64,000 nt of DNA from Oscillospiraceae bacterium (GTDB lineage: Bacteria; Bacillota; Clostridia; Oscillospirales; CAG-382), in the NCBI GenBank assembly GCA_015064955.1, contig SVRD01000002.1, forward strand, positions 62,001-126,000, read 5' to 3'. The notes under the pieces are model-generated. The model had not been told where the DNA came from and did not search any database. It was given only the letters and a program-made list of their open reading frames with translations. Shown piece by piece: positions 32,671 to 41,590 of the stretch; positions within the stretch are counted from its first letter, which is position 1; the number at the start of each line of letters is the position of its first letter. The translations under genes and the position numbers were made by a program.

Positions 32671-33444
32671 ATGAACAAGGAATTCAGAAAAGCAATCATC
32701 GCAGGCAACTGGAAGATGAACAAGACCCCTGCTGAAGCTGTTGAGCTTATCAACGCTATCAAAGCAGAGCTCGAAGGCAAGGACACCTCGGGTTGCGGCA
32801 TCATCGCTTGCGTACCTTATGTTGACATCGACGCTGCTGTAAAGGCAGCTGCAGGCTCGCCTATCGAAATCGGCGCAGAAAACTGCCACTGGGAAAAGTC
32901 CGGCGCATACACCGGCGAGATCTCGGCTGATATGCTCGTTGCTTGCGGCGTTAACTACGTTATCATCGGCCACAGCGAACGCAGACAGTACTTCGGCGAA
33001 ACCGACGTTACCGTTAACAAGCGCGTTCTCGCTGCTCTCGAAGCAGGTCTCAAGGTTATCCTCTGTGTCGGCGAGCTTTTAGAGGAACGCGAACAGGGCA
33101 TCACCGCTGAAATCGTTTCGATGCAGACCAAGATCGCTCTCATGGGCGTTACCGCAGAGCAGATGAAGAACATCATCATCGCTTACGAGCCTGTTTGGGC
33201 TATCGGTACCGGCAAAACCGCTACTGCTGACCAGGCAGACGAGGTTTGCGGCATCATTCGTAACGTTGTTGCTTCTCTCTACTGCGATTGCGTTGCAAAA
33301 GCAACCACAATTCAGTATGGCGGCAGCATGAACGCAAAGAACTGCGAAGAGCTCCTCGGCAAAGAAAACGTTGACGGCGGCCTCATCGGCGGCGCTTCTC
33401 TCAAAGCTCCCGATTTCGCTACCATCATCTCCGCGGCTCTCTAA
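32671..33444 (+). CDS. tpiA: Triosephosphate isomerase
   Basis: 257 residues, TIM barrel. Interconverts dihydroxyacetone phosphate and glyceraldehyde 3-phosphate. AGNWKMNKT at the N-terminus supplies the catalytic Lys, VIIGHSERRQYFGE the His, and AYEPVWAIGTGKTA the catalytic Glu plus the mobile loop; GGSMNAKNCEEL and GGLIGGASLK form the phosphate site. AAAGGAA lies upstream of ATG 32671. Confidence 0.97.
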   Translation: MNKEFRKAIIAGNWKMNKTPAEAVELINAIKAELEGKDTSGCGIIACVPYVDIDAAVKAAAGSPIEIGAENCHWEKSGAYTGEISADMLVACGVNYVIIGHSERRQYFGETDVTVNKRVLAALEAGLKVILCVGELLEEREQGITAEIVSMQTKIALMGVTAEQMKNIIIAYEPVWAIGTGKTATADQADEVCGIIRNVVASLYCDCVAKATTIQYGGSMNAKNCEELLGKENVDGGLIGGASLKAPDFATIISAAL

Positions 33445-33462
33445 ACCGAAAATTCAATCAAA

Positions 33463-33498
33463 AACCGCTCGGGCTTGGCTCGGGCGGTTCTTTTTTGC
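33463..33498 (+). terminator. tpiA terminator
   Basis: AACCGCtCG pairs with CGgGCGGTT across a CGGGCttgg loop region, followed by CTTTTTT. Confidence 0.8.
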
Positions 33499-33512
33499 CC
33501 CAAAACCGAGAA

Positions 33513-33869
33513 TTATATGCAATTCCAATATAAATATGCACTCTCACGCTCCTCAAAAAGTCCGTCGGTGTTAACGTATATCACCGCGATCGCGCCCTGA
33601 TTTGTCTTTACCGTGCCGATAAGCGCCGCCTCGAGCAGTACATTGTAAGCCTTGACCCAAAGCTCTTTGCTTATCCCGAGGTTTTCGTGTATTTGCGAAT
33701 ATGGAATCGGCATCATATCGTTGCCGAGCAGATAATACCTCGGGTAATCCTTTTCGGCAAGCCCGACAAGCATCATATAAACCAAAACCGCACGTGCACC
33801 GAAAGGGCTCTGCAATAACGATGCTATCCGTTTATCTCTGAAGAATCTTTTTTTCATAATAAGTCTCAT
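33513..33869 (-). CDS. Stand-alone winged-helix protein (replisome-organizer/DnaD N-domain-like)
   Basis: 118 residues. RFFRDKRIASLLQSPFGARAVLVYMMLVGLAEKD (read as RFFRDKRIASLL then GARAVLVYMMLVGLA) and IPYSQIHENLGISKELWVKAYNVLLEAALIG resemble the N-terminal winged helix of phage replisome organizers and DnaD-like proteins (weak, pattern-level similarity). The usual C-terminal domain is absent. It lies 119 nt upstream of the jag operon end, on the same strand. ATG 33869 has GGGAG 8 nt upstream; an in-frame ATG at 33893 does not. A role in replication is only a suggestion. Confidence 0.55.
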   Translation of the reverse strand: MRLIMKKRFFRDKRIASLLQSPFGARAVLVYMMLVGLAEKDYPRYYLLGNDMMPIPYSQIHENLGISKELWVKAYNVLLEAALIGTVKTNQGAIAVIYVNTDGLFEERESAYLYWNCI

Positions 33870-33984
33870 GCCGTTCACTCCCTTCGACGACAAAAGTCTA
33901 TCATAAAAATCCGATCACTTCATCCCGTATTTTTCCAACCGTTTTCCAACGATTTTCTCACAAAAATCCCAAAAATACAAAAAA

Positions 33985-34016
33985 AAGAGCTTCCCTTGCG
34001 GGAAGCTTTCTTTTTG
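33985..34016 (-). terminator. Terminator of the rpmH-jag operon
   Basis: On the minus strand AAGCTTCCC-gcaa-GGGAAGCTC is followed by a run of eight T. Confidence 0.85.
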
Positions 34017-34019
34017 TAC

Positions 34020-34646
34020 TTATTTCTTTTCGGGGGAGATGATAATCTTTCTGTCCGCGCCCTCGCCGATAGAACGGGTGGTAACGCCCTCGATATTCTG
34101 ACATTCGGAGTGGATAATGCGGCGCTCGTAAGCGTTCATCGGTTCAAGTGCGAAGCTGCGCTTGTACTTAAGCACCTTTTCGCTCATACGTCTTGCAACC
34201 CCGCGAAGAGTTTCTGCACGCTTTTCTCTGTAACCCTGAACGTCTACTGTGACGCGGTAGAATCCCTTCTTTTCGACGTTTGCCGCAAGGGTGGCAAGAT
34301 ACTGCAAGGAATCCAAAACGTCGCCTCTTCTGCCGATAAGGAGGCCGAGAGTGTTGCCGTTGATCGCAATACAAACTCCCTCGTCGTCCTGCTCGGTAAT
34401 TTCAACGCTTGCGTCGAGGTTCATATTTTTGATAATGTTCTCTATAAATTCATATGCACGAAGTGCAGGAGTCATTTTGAGTGTTACGCTTACCTTTGCG
34501 TCGCTCGCGCCGATGCCGAGAATACCCTTTTTCGCTTCCTCAAGCACCTCTACGTCAACCATATCTGTGCTGACACCGAGCTCTGCACAAGCCGCGTTTA
34601 CTGCCACTTCAACGGTTTTACCCGTTGCAACAGTCTGTTTCAACAT
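34020..34646 (-). CDS. jag: Jag/KhpB RNA-binding protein (SpoIIIJ-associated)
   Basis: 208 residues. Domain order: Jag-N (about 1-55, KTVEVAVNAACAELGVS...GILGIGASDAKV), KH domain (about 80-140) with the GxxG-type loop GLLIGRRGDVLDSL, and R3H domain (about 145-208) with MNAYERRIIHSEC. It binds RNA and, with a KhpA partner, affects cell division and elongation. It ends the rpmH-rnpA-yidD-yidC-jag operon, 19 nt after yidC. Confidence 0.95.
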   Translation of the reverse strand: MLKQTVATGKTVEVAVNAACAELGVSTDMVDVEVLEEAKKGILGIGASDAKVSVTLKMTPALRAYEFIENIIKNMNLDASVEITEQDDEGVCIAINGNTLGLLIGRRGDVLDSLQYLATLAANVEKKGFYRVTVDVQGYREKRAETLRGVARRMSEKVLKYKRSFALEPMNAYERRIIHSECQNIEGVTTRSIGEGADRKIIISPEKK

Positions 34647-34665
34647 ATTTTTTGCCTTTCAATAA

Positions 34666-36024
34666 TTAATTTTCTTCTGTGTCGTCAGCCTCTTCGGTTA
34701 CTTCCTCGGGCGTACTTACTGCTTCGTCATCGTCGTCTGCGGTGAGCATTTCGATCCTTCTGGGAGTGCGCTGGGTGGGATCGACAGCCTTTTTGTTACT
34801 GTTGCCGCTGTTGTGAACGATCATATCGTCGTAGCTGTTGTCGTCCTCGTCAACCTCGATGGTAATAACCTTCTTTTTCTTCTGCTTTGCCTTCATCGCT
34901 TTCTTTGCTTCTGCGATCTGCTCCTCGGTTACAACGGGAATAGGCATAGCTTTTGCCAAAATAAAGGTCTTGAGCATACCGATAAGAGTTCTCCAGATCC
35001 AGTATGCACCGATAGCCGCCGCGAAATTATAAGCAAACAGCGCGGAAATGATAGGCATACCGACCTCAAGGAAGAGTCCGCCGCCGATAGGGTTGCCGTT
35101 TGCGTCGGTCTGATTGGCCGCCGCACCGAACTTTCTTGTAAGCTTGGTCTGAAGGAAGGAGGTGAGGAATACGAGCAGGGGAATCAGCATAAGCCAGATA
35201 TTTTCCTTGAAATCGGGCTCGTTGATAAGATTCTGACCTGCGATCTTGTAATTGGGAAGCTTATCCTCGCAGGAATTGAAATAAGCAAGGATCTCGCCGT
35301 AGGTCTTGCCGTTGCTTGCCGTCTTTTCGAGGAAGCTCTTGTCAAGCTTGCCTGCTTCGGCAAGCTCGTTGATCTTTTCGTCGCCGTCGATCATCAAGCG
35401 CTGAAGCGCCATTTCGGGATATGCACCTACGCCGGTGGGATAGTACTCGGTATCGTTATAGCTGAACTTAAAAACATCGGAGGGAGTATCCTCTTCAACC
35501 TTTGCCAAACCCAGCTCCTGCTGATAACCGATCAGCTTCTTATATTCTTCGTCGTATTCGGTACCTTCAAATGCGTCCTTGATAAGTGCATTCTTTTCAG
35601 CCTCATAAAATTCAACCGCGATCTTGGCTTCACTCTGAACGTTGAATCCATCAAGACTGCTCGAATAGGTAATAGGCTCTCTTACAATGGTAAAAAGAAT
35701 AAAAATAATGGGAAGCTGGATAAGCAACGGCAAGCAGCCCGAAAACTGACTGTGGCCGTTCTGCTGATACATTTCCTGTATCTCCAGCGTCATTTTTTGC
35801 TGTGTAGCTCTGTCGTTTCTGCCCTTGTATTTTTCGCGGATAGCCATTTCAAGCGGCTTTATCTGGGCCATTTTGATTTGTGATTTCTGTTGCTTGATCG
35901 CAAGCGGAAGAAGAACTATTTCCATAACCAAAGCAAAGAAAAACAAAGCCAAAATGTAGTGATTGCCCGAAATATAAAGGCAACCCTTCATCAAATACGC
36001 GAAAATGTCGTAAATAAAGCTCAT
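34666..36024 (-). CDS. yidC: Membrane protein insertase YidC/SpoIIIJ
   Basis: 452 residues, longer than the roughly 260-residue Bacillus forms. It inserts and folds membrane proteins, with or without Sec. Transmembrane segments: NHYILALFFFALVMEIVLLPLAI (near the N-terminus, followed by KQQKSQIKMAQIKPLE), FSGCLPLLIQLPIIFILFTIV, NIWLMLIPLLVFLTSFLQ and ALFAYNFAAAIGAYWIWRTLI. A hydrophilic insertion of about 150 residues sits between segments 2 and 3, and the C-terminal 90 residues are a basic-then-acidic tail. No lipobox. GAAAGGA lies upstream of the start. Confidence 0.95.
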   Translation of the reverse strand: MSFIYDIFAYLMKGCLYISGNHYILALFFFALVMEIVLLPLAIKQQKSQIKMAQIKPLEMAIREKYKGRNDRATQQKMTLEIQEMYQQNGHSQFSGCLPLLIQLPIIFILFTIVREPITYSSSLDGFNVQSEAKIAVEFYEAEKNALIKDAFEGTEYDEEYKKLIGYQQELGLAKVEEDTPSDVFKFSYNDTEYYPTGVGAYPEMALQRLMIDGDEKINELAEAGKLDKSFLEKTASNGKTYGEILAYFNSCEDKLPNYKIAGQNLINEPDFKENIWLMLIPLLVFLTSFLQTKLTRKFGAAANQTDANGNPIGGGLFLEVGMPIISALFAYNFAAAIGAYWIWRTLIGMLKTFILAKAMPIPVVTEEQIAEAKKAMKAKQKKKKVITIEVDEDDNSYDDMIVHNSGNSNKKAVDPTQRTPRRIEMLTADDDDEAVSTPEEVTEEADDTEEN

Positions 36025-36080
36025 TATTTTTCCTTTCTTGCGGCATCAACCGTCTGCCGCCGACGTACTGCAAAAAACAG

Positions 36081-36308
36081 TCATTTCTTCTTTTTCTCCG
36101 GAACGGGATCATATCCGCAATTTTTGTTGAAGGGGTTACACCGCAAAATACGGTATAACGCAAGCAAAAGCCCTTTGAATGCGCCGTGTGTTTCGATAGC
36201 TTCTAAAGCATATGCCGAACAGCTCGGCGTGAAACGGCAGCATCGGGGCTTGTACGGAGAAATATTTTTCTGATAAAACCGTATCAGGTAAATAAAAAAC
36301 TTTTTCAT
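36081..36308 (-). CDS. yidD: Membrane protein insertion efficiency factor YidD
   Basis: 75 residues with the full pattern [34 protein letters not shown], and [15 protein letters not shown]. The small basic protein assists YidC-dependent insertion. It ends in a KKKK tail. The gene is separated from rnpA by 45 nt. Confidence 0.95.
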   Translation of the reverse strand: MKKFFIYLIRFYQKNISPYKPRCCRFTPSCSAYALEAIETHGAFKGLLLALYRILRCNPFNKNCGYDPVPEKKKK

Positions 36309-36353
36309 ATTCTTTCAAAAAGCAAATATTCGGCAGACCGTATTGCTTTGTAT

Positions 36354-36695
36354 TTATAAAAGTGCCGCTTTTGACAATAAAGCCTCGAGCTCGCTAACGA
36401 CCACGGATACGTGAGCATCGACACAAGGCTGACGCGCGACAATGACGATAATATTTCCTTCTTTTATAAACGGATGAAAAACTCTGTAAGCCTCGCGGAT
36501 AATACGCTTGACACGGTTGCGTTTAACAGCGTTTCCGCGGCTTTTCGATACGGTGATCCCTAATTTTTTGGTGTTTTCGCGGTTTTTCAATACGTAAACC
36601 GCGATATACTTGCCGGAAAAGCACCTGCCCTTTCGGTATGCACGCGAGAACAGGTGGTTTTCCTTTAAAGTCATTATCCTTCGTGTTTTTTCCAT
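36354..36695 (-). CDS. rnpA: Ribonuclease P protein component
   Basis: 113 residues. Protein subunit of RNase P, which matures the 5' ends of tRNAs. The RNR signature is ISKSRGNAVKRNRVKRIIRE (as VSKSRGNAVKRNRVKRIIRE), preceded by the substrate-binding aromatic region KENHLFSRAYRKGRCF. The start may instead be the ATG at 36674 (AAGGA just upstream), giving 106 residues. Confidence 0.95.
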   Translation of the reverse strand: MEKTRRIMTLKENHLFSRAYRKGRCFSGKYIAVYVLKNRENTKKLGITVSKSRGNAVKRNRVKRIIREAYRVFHPFIKEGNIIVIVARQPCVDAHVSVVVSELEALLSKAALL

Positions 36696-36726
36696 TTCAA
36701 AAAACCAAAAAGATATTCAGGCTCGA

Positions 36727-36861
36727 TTAATAAGTGAGTCTTGCTCTGCCCTTAGCGCGTCTTCTCTTGAGAACCTTTCTGCCGTTAGCGGTAGCCATTC
36801 TCTTTCTGAAGCCGTGTTCTGCCTTTCTGTGTCTCTTCTTAGGCTGATATGTTCTAAGCAT
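36727..36861 (-). CDS. rpmH: 50S ribosomal protein L34
   Basis: 44 residues, [20 protein letters not shown] then [19 protein letters not shown], the complete L34. GGAGG lies 10 nt upstream of ATG 36861. First gene of the origin-proximal operon. A longer in-frame extension to 36936 is not supported. Confidence 0.97.
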   Translation of the reverse strand: MLRTYQPKKRHRKAEHGFRKRMATANGRKVLKRRRAKGRARLTY

Positions 36862-36944
36862 CGGTATGCACCTCCAATTATTTTTCAAAAACGTAGATCT
36901 TTTTTTGCGCTCCGCGGCCGTGTCTCCGCAAAGCATAGCAACAT

Positions 36945-36974
36945 ATTATATACCCAAAATTCCATGTTTGTCAA
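36945..36974 (-). promoter_or_regulatory. rpmH operon promoter
   Basis: On the minus strand TTGACA (36969-36974), 18-bp spacer, TATAAT (36945-36950). It starts only 17 bp beyond the stop codon of the upstream membrane glycosyltransferase gene, with no terminator between. Confidence 0.75.
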
Positions 36975-36990
36975 GTGTTTTTGGGATTTT

Positions 36991-38535
36991 TTAACCTACC
37001 GTCACGTATAAAGCGATCGACGAAACGGCAAACAAAACGAGCGTTGTTATCACCGAATAATTAAGTACTTTATCGAACATTTTGTTGTTTTTTTCTCTGC
37101 CGTTCATCAAAAGCCCAAGATATAGCGCACCGAAAACGACCGTCATGGCGATATATCTGAAATCCATCGTGCAAAAATGAGCAAATTCAAAACAGAATTT
37201 AATATAAGAAAATACAATAACAATGTGGCAGATCAGGATAAAATACAGCTCGGAAACCGAAAAAGACTCGTTGATCTTCTTGTTTTTTATCGCCTTTACG
37301 ACAAGATAAACCGCGGCGATAAGCGAAATCACAACAAGAATAAGCGCCGAATAAAACAGAATGTTCGCAAAAAATCTGCCGACAACACTCTCAAAGCCGA
37401 TATAATACTCACCGAAAACGCTTGTTTTCAGTGCACCGAGCGGAATGTTGTATTCGTAGTATTCAAAAAATTCCGCCTTGCTTTCTATCGCTCTTGCGGG
37501 ATAAACTCCGTTTTCAAAAAGCGACGAAAAATCAAAAAGTCTTTCAAAGGTGCTTCTGAATCCGATATATTGCGAATTGGTGTTTGAAAGCATCGGAACG
37601 TAGGTAAAGGGAATACCGAATCTAATATAGTTTCTTACCTGCCACCACAAAGCGATCGGAACACACAACACCCCGAACGAAGCAAACTGACCGATAAGAT
37701 TCAGCTTGTTATTGATTTTCTTGCCGAAAAGACGTATTGCAAAAAGCACAGCCACGCCAACCGAGATCAGTCCGCCCGAAAGCTTCACACCCATCGAAAA
37801 GCCGATACTCAATGCAAGCAGCAAAATAGTCGAAAATTTCGGCTCTCTGTACCATTTCACCGCAAGATATACCGAAACGAGTGCAAGCAGAAGCGACAAA
37901 ACGTCGTTGTTTATACTGCCCGAAAGGATGATAAAGGTCGGGTGGAATGCAATTACCGAAAAAGCGATAATAAGAGCGTTTTTCTTGATTCCGAACAGTT
38001 TAAAAAGCTTATAGGAAACAAGCATTATCGCGCTCGAGCAGAACAGCGTTATAAGCTGGAGATTTTCCAAAGCAGTCTTTATTGCGATACCCAAAGACAC
38101 CTGAATATGCAAAAACAGCGCGCAGATATAATGCCATACCGGCGGTTGATAGTATTGCCAAGCACTTTTTATATTGATATCGGGAAGCTTTTGGTGATTG
38201 AAAAACTTCATTATGTATTCATAATGCCCGTTTTTACCGCCGACGTCGTGCTGGCGGATAAGATAAGAGGTTTCGTGAATATAAGTCAGCCTGAATAAAA
38301 ATCCCAAAACAAAAATAAGGAAAATGATCGTTTTTTCGTCAAGAGGATTGTTTGTAACGATACGGAATGCCGCAAAAAAGATCACAAAAACAAAACCGCA
38401 TGCAAAAAACATCTGGGGAGGGTGGTTGAAAAATCCTTTCCAGAACCCGAATATTTCAAACAGCGCGCAAGCCATACACATTATAAACAAAGAAAAATAT
38501 CTGTGTTCTTTGATAAACGGCAAAACTTTTTTCAT
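36991..38535 (-). CDS. Multi-pass membrane glycosyltransferase (GT-C / family 39-like)
   Basis: 514 residues with about 11-12 hydrophobic segments. The luminal loop after the first segments contains YIHETSYLIRQHDVGGKNGHYEYI, with an RQHDVG acidic motif of the GT-C type, and AWQYYQPPVWHYICALFL resembles the PPLxH-like motif of PMT/ArnT (GT39-like) enzymes that use polyprenyl-phosphate sugars. It presumably glycosylates a cell-surface acceptor. It occupies the rpmH-dnaA gap, which in most Firmicutes has no gene, and is AT-rich with its own start near dnaA. Acceptor and donor unknown. Confidence 0.78.
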   Translation of the reverse strand: MKKVLPFIKEHRYFSLFIMCMACALFEIFGFWKGFFNHPPQMFFACGFVFVIFFAAFRIVTNNPLDEKTIIFLIFVLGFLFRLTYIHETSYLIRQHDVGGKNGHYEYIMKFFNHQKLPDINIKSAWQYYQPPVWHYICALFLHIQVSLGIAIKTALENLQLITLFCSSAIMLVSYKLFKLFGIKKNALIIAFSVIAFHPTFIILSGSINNDVLSLLLALVSVYLAVKWYREPKFSTILLLALSIGFSMGVKLSGGLISVGVAVLFAIRLFGKKINNKLNLIGQFASFGVLCVPIALWWQVRNYIRFGIPFTYVPMLSNTNSQYIGFRSTFERLFDFSSLFENGVYPARAIESKAEFFEYYEYNIPLGALKTSVFGEYYIGFESVVGRFFANILFYSALILVVISLIAAVYLVVKAIKNKKINESFSVSELYFILICHIVIVFSYIKFCFEFAHFCTMDFRYIAMTVVFGALYLGLLMNGREKNNKMFDKVLNYSVITTLVLFAVSSIALYVTVG

Positions 38536-38673
38536 AACATCAATTCCAAAATAATATTTTCTAAATTATAAAGTATTTTTACCCGTATGTCAATAAGCTT
38601 AAAAAATATACTCTTCCGCATATAATAAGGAATATATATTATATATATAACGTAACAAATATATAAAAAAGGC

Positions 38674-38702
38674 TTTACTTTTTTAAATCTGTATGTTATA
38701 AT
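38674..38702 (+). promoter_or_regulatory. dnaA promoter
   Basis: TTTACT (38674-38679), 17-bp spacer, TATAAT (38697-38702). The preceding 38536-38670 is extremely AT-rich (TATATA runs) and holds no clear DnaA box. Confidence 0.7.
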
Positions 38703-38785
38703 GAACCGAATATATATAACTTATGATGCGTAAATATCGCCTTTGATAAATATTTCAACGCTTATATAGCGGAAAGAGTATAAAA

Positions 38786-40114
38786 ATGACAGATAATGAA
38801 TTCAAGCAGATAAAGCTGTTTGTTCTCGAGGAAATAAAGAAAACCTATCAATTTTCCGACGTTTCGATGAAGCTCTGGCTCGAGCCGATACGTGTTGTCG
38901 CGATGGACGGCCACAGCGTCACCGTTTCTGTCCCCGCGCCGAAAAAGCCGTTTGTCGAACAGCAGTATTACGACGTATTAAAGATAAAATTCTGCGAGGT
39001 TTTGGGAACAGATATCGAATTGAAGCTTATCACCGACGAGGAAGAAGCCGAAATGAGCGAGGAATTCTCGGAAAAGGTCGATTCGGCGTATAAGATAAGA
39101 TTTAATCCCGACTATACATTTGAAAACTTCGTTGTCGGTAAATCAAACCAGCTCGCACAGTCTGCCGCGCTCGCGGTTGCAAACCACCCCGCCGAACTGA
39201 ATAACCCCTTGTTCCTCTACGGTCCCTCGGGCTTGGGCAAGACTCACCTTCTGTTCTCGATAGTAAATCAGATCAGAAAGAATCACCCCGATTACAATAT
39301 TCTCTACGTCACGAGTGAGGAATTCACGATCGAGCTTATCGAATCGCTCTCCTTGAAGCGCCCGATGGCGTTCCGAGAAAAATACCGCAACGTAGACGTA
39401 TTACTTGTCGACGATATTCAGTTTATCGCGGGTAAAATGTCGGTGCAGGAGGAATTCTTCCACACCTTCGATGCTCTCTTTAAAATGAATAAACAGATAA
39501 TTCTCGCGTCGGACTGCGCACCGAAGGATATTAACAACCTCGAGGAACGCTTAAAGAGCCGTTTTGAAATGGGACTTGTTGCCGATATCCAGCCGCCCGA
39601 TCTGGAATTGCGTGTGGCGATATTCAAGCGCAAGGCGATGGATTACAATTTCAATCTCGATATCGAAATTCTCTATTACCTCGCAAAGCATATCACTACA
39701 AATATCCGTCAGATCGAGGGCGCACTCAAAAAGCTCAAGGCGCACACTCTGATAACAGGCGAGGAATGCAGCTATCATATGGCAAAGGAGATCCTCAATG
39801 AATTCTTTGCCGATGAGCACAGCAAGGAATCGCTTATCGACCGTATTATGACACTTGCCGAAAAGCGCTACGGTATTCAGCGCGACGATATCAAAAGCGG
39901 CAGAAGAAACGCCGAGGTCATCGCGGCACGTCATTACGCTATGTACTTAATCAGAAAAACAACAAACCTTTCGCAAAACTCTATTGCGAAGCTGTTTAAT
40001 AAAAAGGACCATACCACCGTTATCAACGCGGTGAGCGCGATTGAAAAGCGTATGGAGCACGAGCCGGCGTTTGAAAAGGAAATCCGCGCCGCAGTTTCCG
40101 AGCTTTTGTCGTAG
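38786..40114 (+). CDS. dnaA: Chromosomal replication initiator protein DnaA
   Basis: 442 residues. Domain I about 1-85, a short linker, AAA+ domain III with Walker A GPSGLGKTHLL and Walker B VLLVDDIQFIAGK, then domain IV with the DnaA-box-binding signature KDHTTVINAVSAIEKR. It melts the origin at the DnaA-trio/AT-rich site and loads the helicase. GGAAAG lies upstream of the ATG. It likely regulates itself through boxes in the downstream spacer. Confidence 0.98.
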   Translation: MTDNEFKQIKLFVLEEIKKTYQFSDVSMKLWLEPIRVVAMDGHSVTVSVPAPKKPFVEQQYYDVLKIKFCEVLGTDIELKLITDEEEAEMSEEFSEKVDSAYKIRFNPDYTFENFVVGKSNQLAQSAALAVANHPAELNNPLFLYGPSGLGKTHLLFSIVNQIRKNHPDYNILYVTSEEFTIELIESLSLKRPMAFREKYRNVDVLLVDDIQFIAGKMSVQEEFFHTFDALFKMNKQIILASDCAPKDINNLEERLKSRFEMGLVADIQPPDLELRVAIFKRKAMDYNFNLDIEILYYLAKHITTNIRQIEGALKKLKAHTLITGEECSYHMAKEILNEFFADEHSKESLIDRIMTLAEKRYGIQRDDIKSGRRNAEVIAARHYAMYLIRKTTNLSQNSIAKLFNKKDHTTVINAVSAIEKRMEHEPAFEKEIRAAVSELLS

Positions 40115-40422
40115 ATTTTGTTTCACGCCGCTCCTATCGGCAAAAAAAACAAAAAAAGACGCGCAGCGCAAAAACAAAAGAAACTATAACTTTAAATATT
40201 TATTTGTAGTATCAGTAGTTGTAGTATCGGTGGAAATGTGGAAACAACCGCTTGTCCTTTATTTCAAAGCAAAATGCGACATTTACCGCGTGGACAAGTT
40301 GTGTTTGTGATTGTGGATAAGTGTGTGTATTATGTGGAATACATCACAAGGTTATTCACACCGTATTTAAAATCAATTCATTTTCAGTATAGTAAGAGAA
40401 CAACAGCAAGAGGAGATTTATT
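40115..40422 (+). other. Replication origin oriC (dnaA-dnaN spacer)
   Basis: 308 nt without a gene. It contains a DnaA-box cluster: TGTGGAAAC (40237), CGTGGACAA (40289), TGTGGATAA (40312, perfect reverse complement of TTATCCACA), TGTGGAATA (40333) and TTATTCACA (40352, perfect). To the left lies AT-rich AACTTTAAATATTTATTT, and between it and the first box a run of triplets TAG-TAT-CAG-TAG-TTG-TAG-TAT (40207-40227), which on the other strand reads as the 3'-GAT DnaA-trio repeat. Box-trio-AT-rich order matches the basal unwinding system described for Bacillus. Confidence 0.85.
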
Positions 40423-41541
40423 ATGAAATTTGTGGCAGATAAGAAAACGTTATTGTCGATGATCATTCCCGCGGCATCTGCGGCATCGAACAAAACAACC
40501 CTTCCCGCACTCGAGGGCTTGCTCTTTACCTTAAAGGGCGATACTCTCACTGTTTGCGGCTACGATCTCGAAAAGGGTGTCCGCACCCTCGGTACAGTCG
40601 TTCCAATGCAAGAGGGCTCTGTTATCATCAATGCTCAAAAAATCACCTCTATTATCAGAAATTTCCCCGATTGCGATATTTGTATCGAATCGGACGAAAG
40701 AAATATGGTCCGTATCACCGGCGGAATGAGTGATTTTTCGATCCACGGCGTAACAGCCGAGGTTTTTCCCGGTCTTCCCGAGCTCGGCGGCGACAATGCA
40801 TTCAATATTTCCCGTTCTCTTATGAAGGATATCATCAACAGCACGGTTTTCGCGGTTGCTCAGTCGGAGGCAAGACCGATCCTCACCGGCGAGCTGTTTA
40901 TGATCGAAAACCGCACTCTCACCGTTGTCGCGCTCGATAATTTCCGTCTTGCGATGCGTGAGGAAAAGAATTGCGTTTTCGATAACGATAACCGCTTCTC
41001 CTTTGTTGTTCCCGGTAAATCGCTTTCCGATCTTGCAAAGCTTCTCGATGACAGCGACGAGCCGTTGAGAGTTGAATTTACCGCAAAATATATCATTTTC
41101 AAGCTTGGCGACACCGTATTCTTCTCGAGATTGCTCGAGGGTGAATATCTCGATTACAGAAGAGCGCTTCCTCAGTCCAATAAGATTTTCGCAACGATAA
41201 ACAGAAGCGAATTTATCGAATCGGCAGAGCGTGCGAGCCTTCTTGTCGATGAAAAGCTCAGAACTCCGCTCCGCTGTAGGTTTGAGGACAATATTTTGAA
41301 TATCTCCTGCAGCACTCAGTACGGCAGTGTAAACGATAACCTCCGCATTAAAAAAGAGGGCGACGATATCGAGATCGGATTCAATAACCGCTATCTGCTC
41401 GATGCTTTGCGTGCCTGCCGCGATGAAAAGCTTGTAACTTCGCTTTCCACTCCGCTTATGAGTATGATGATAGAGCCTGCCGAAAAGGATCCCAACAGCA
41501 GCTATACCTATCTCGTTCTCCCTTGTAAGCTCAAGGACTGA
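40423..41541 (+). CDS. dnaN: DNA polymerase III beta subunit (sliding clamp)
   Basis: 372 residues, usual length, three clamp domains. Features: LPALEGLLFTLKGDTLTV in domain 1, RPILTGELFMIENRTLTVVALDNFRLAM in domain 2 (key residues TGE...D.FRLA), and the C-terminal YLVLPCKLKD corresponding to the MPMRL-type clamp end. GAGGAG lies upstream of ATG 40423. Confidence 0.97.
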   Translation: MKFVADKKTLLSMIIPAASAASNKTTLPALEGLLFTLKGDTLTVCGYDLEKGVRTLGTVVPMQEGSVIINAQKITSIIRNFPDCDICIESDERNMVRITGGMSDFSIHGVTAEVFPGLPELGGDNAFNISRSLMKDIINSTVFAVAQSEARPILTGELFMIENRTLTVVALDNFRLAMREEKNCVFDNDNRFSFVVPGKSLSDLAKLLDDSDEPLRVEFTAKYIIFKLGDTVFFSRLLEGEYLDYRRALPQSNKIFATINRSEFIESAERASLLVDEKLRTPLRCRFEDNILNISCSTQYGSVNDNLRIKKEGDDIEIGFNNRYLLDALRACRDEKLVTSLSTPLMSMMIEPAEKDPNSSYTYLVLPCKLKD

Positions 41542-41590
41542 TAAATACAGAAAACAGATAAACTGTCGTTTTGATATGTTTACGTAAAAT

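Noticed and set aside
38536..38670. A second origin or DnaA-box cluster upstream of dnaA
   Set aside because: The stretch is very AT-rich but I find no TTATNCACA-type box; boxes cluster in the dnaA-dnaN spacer instead.
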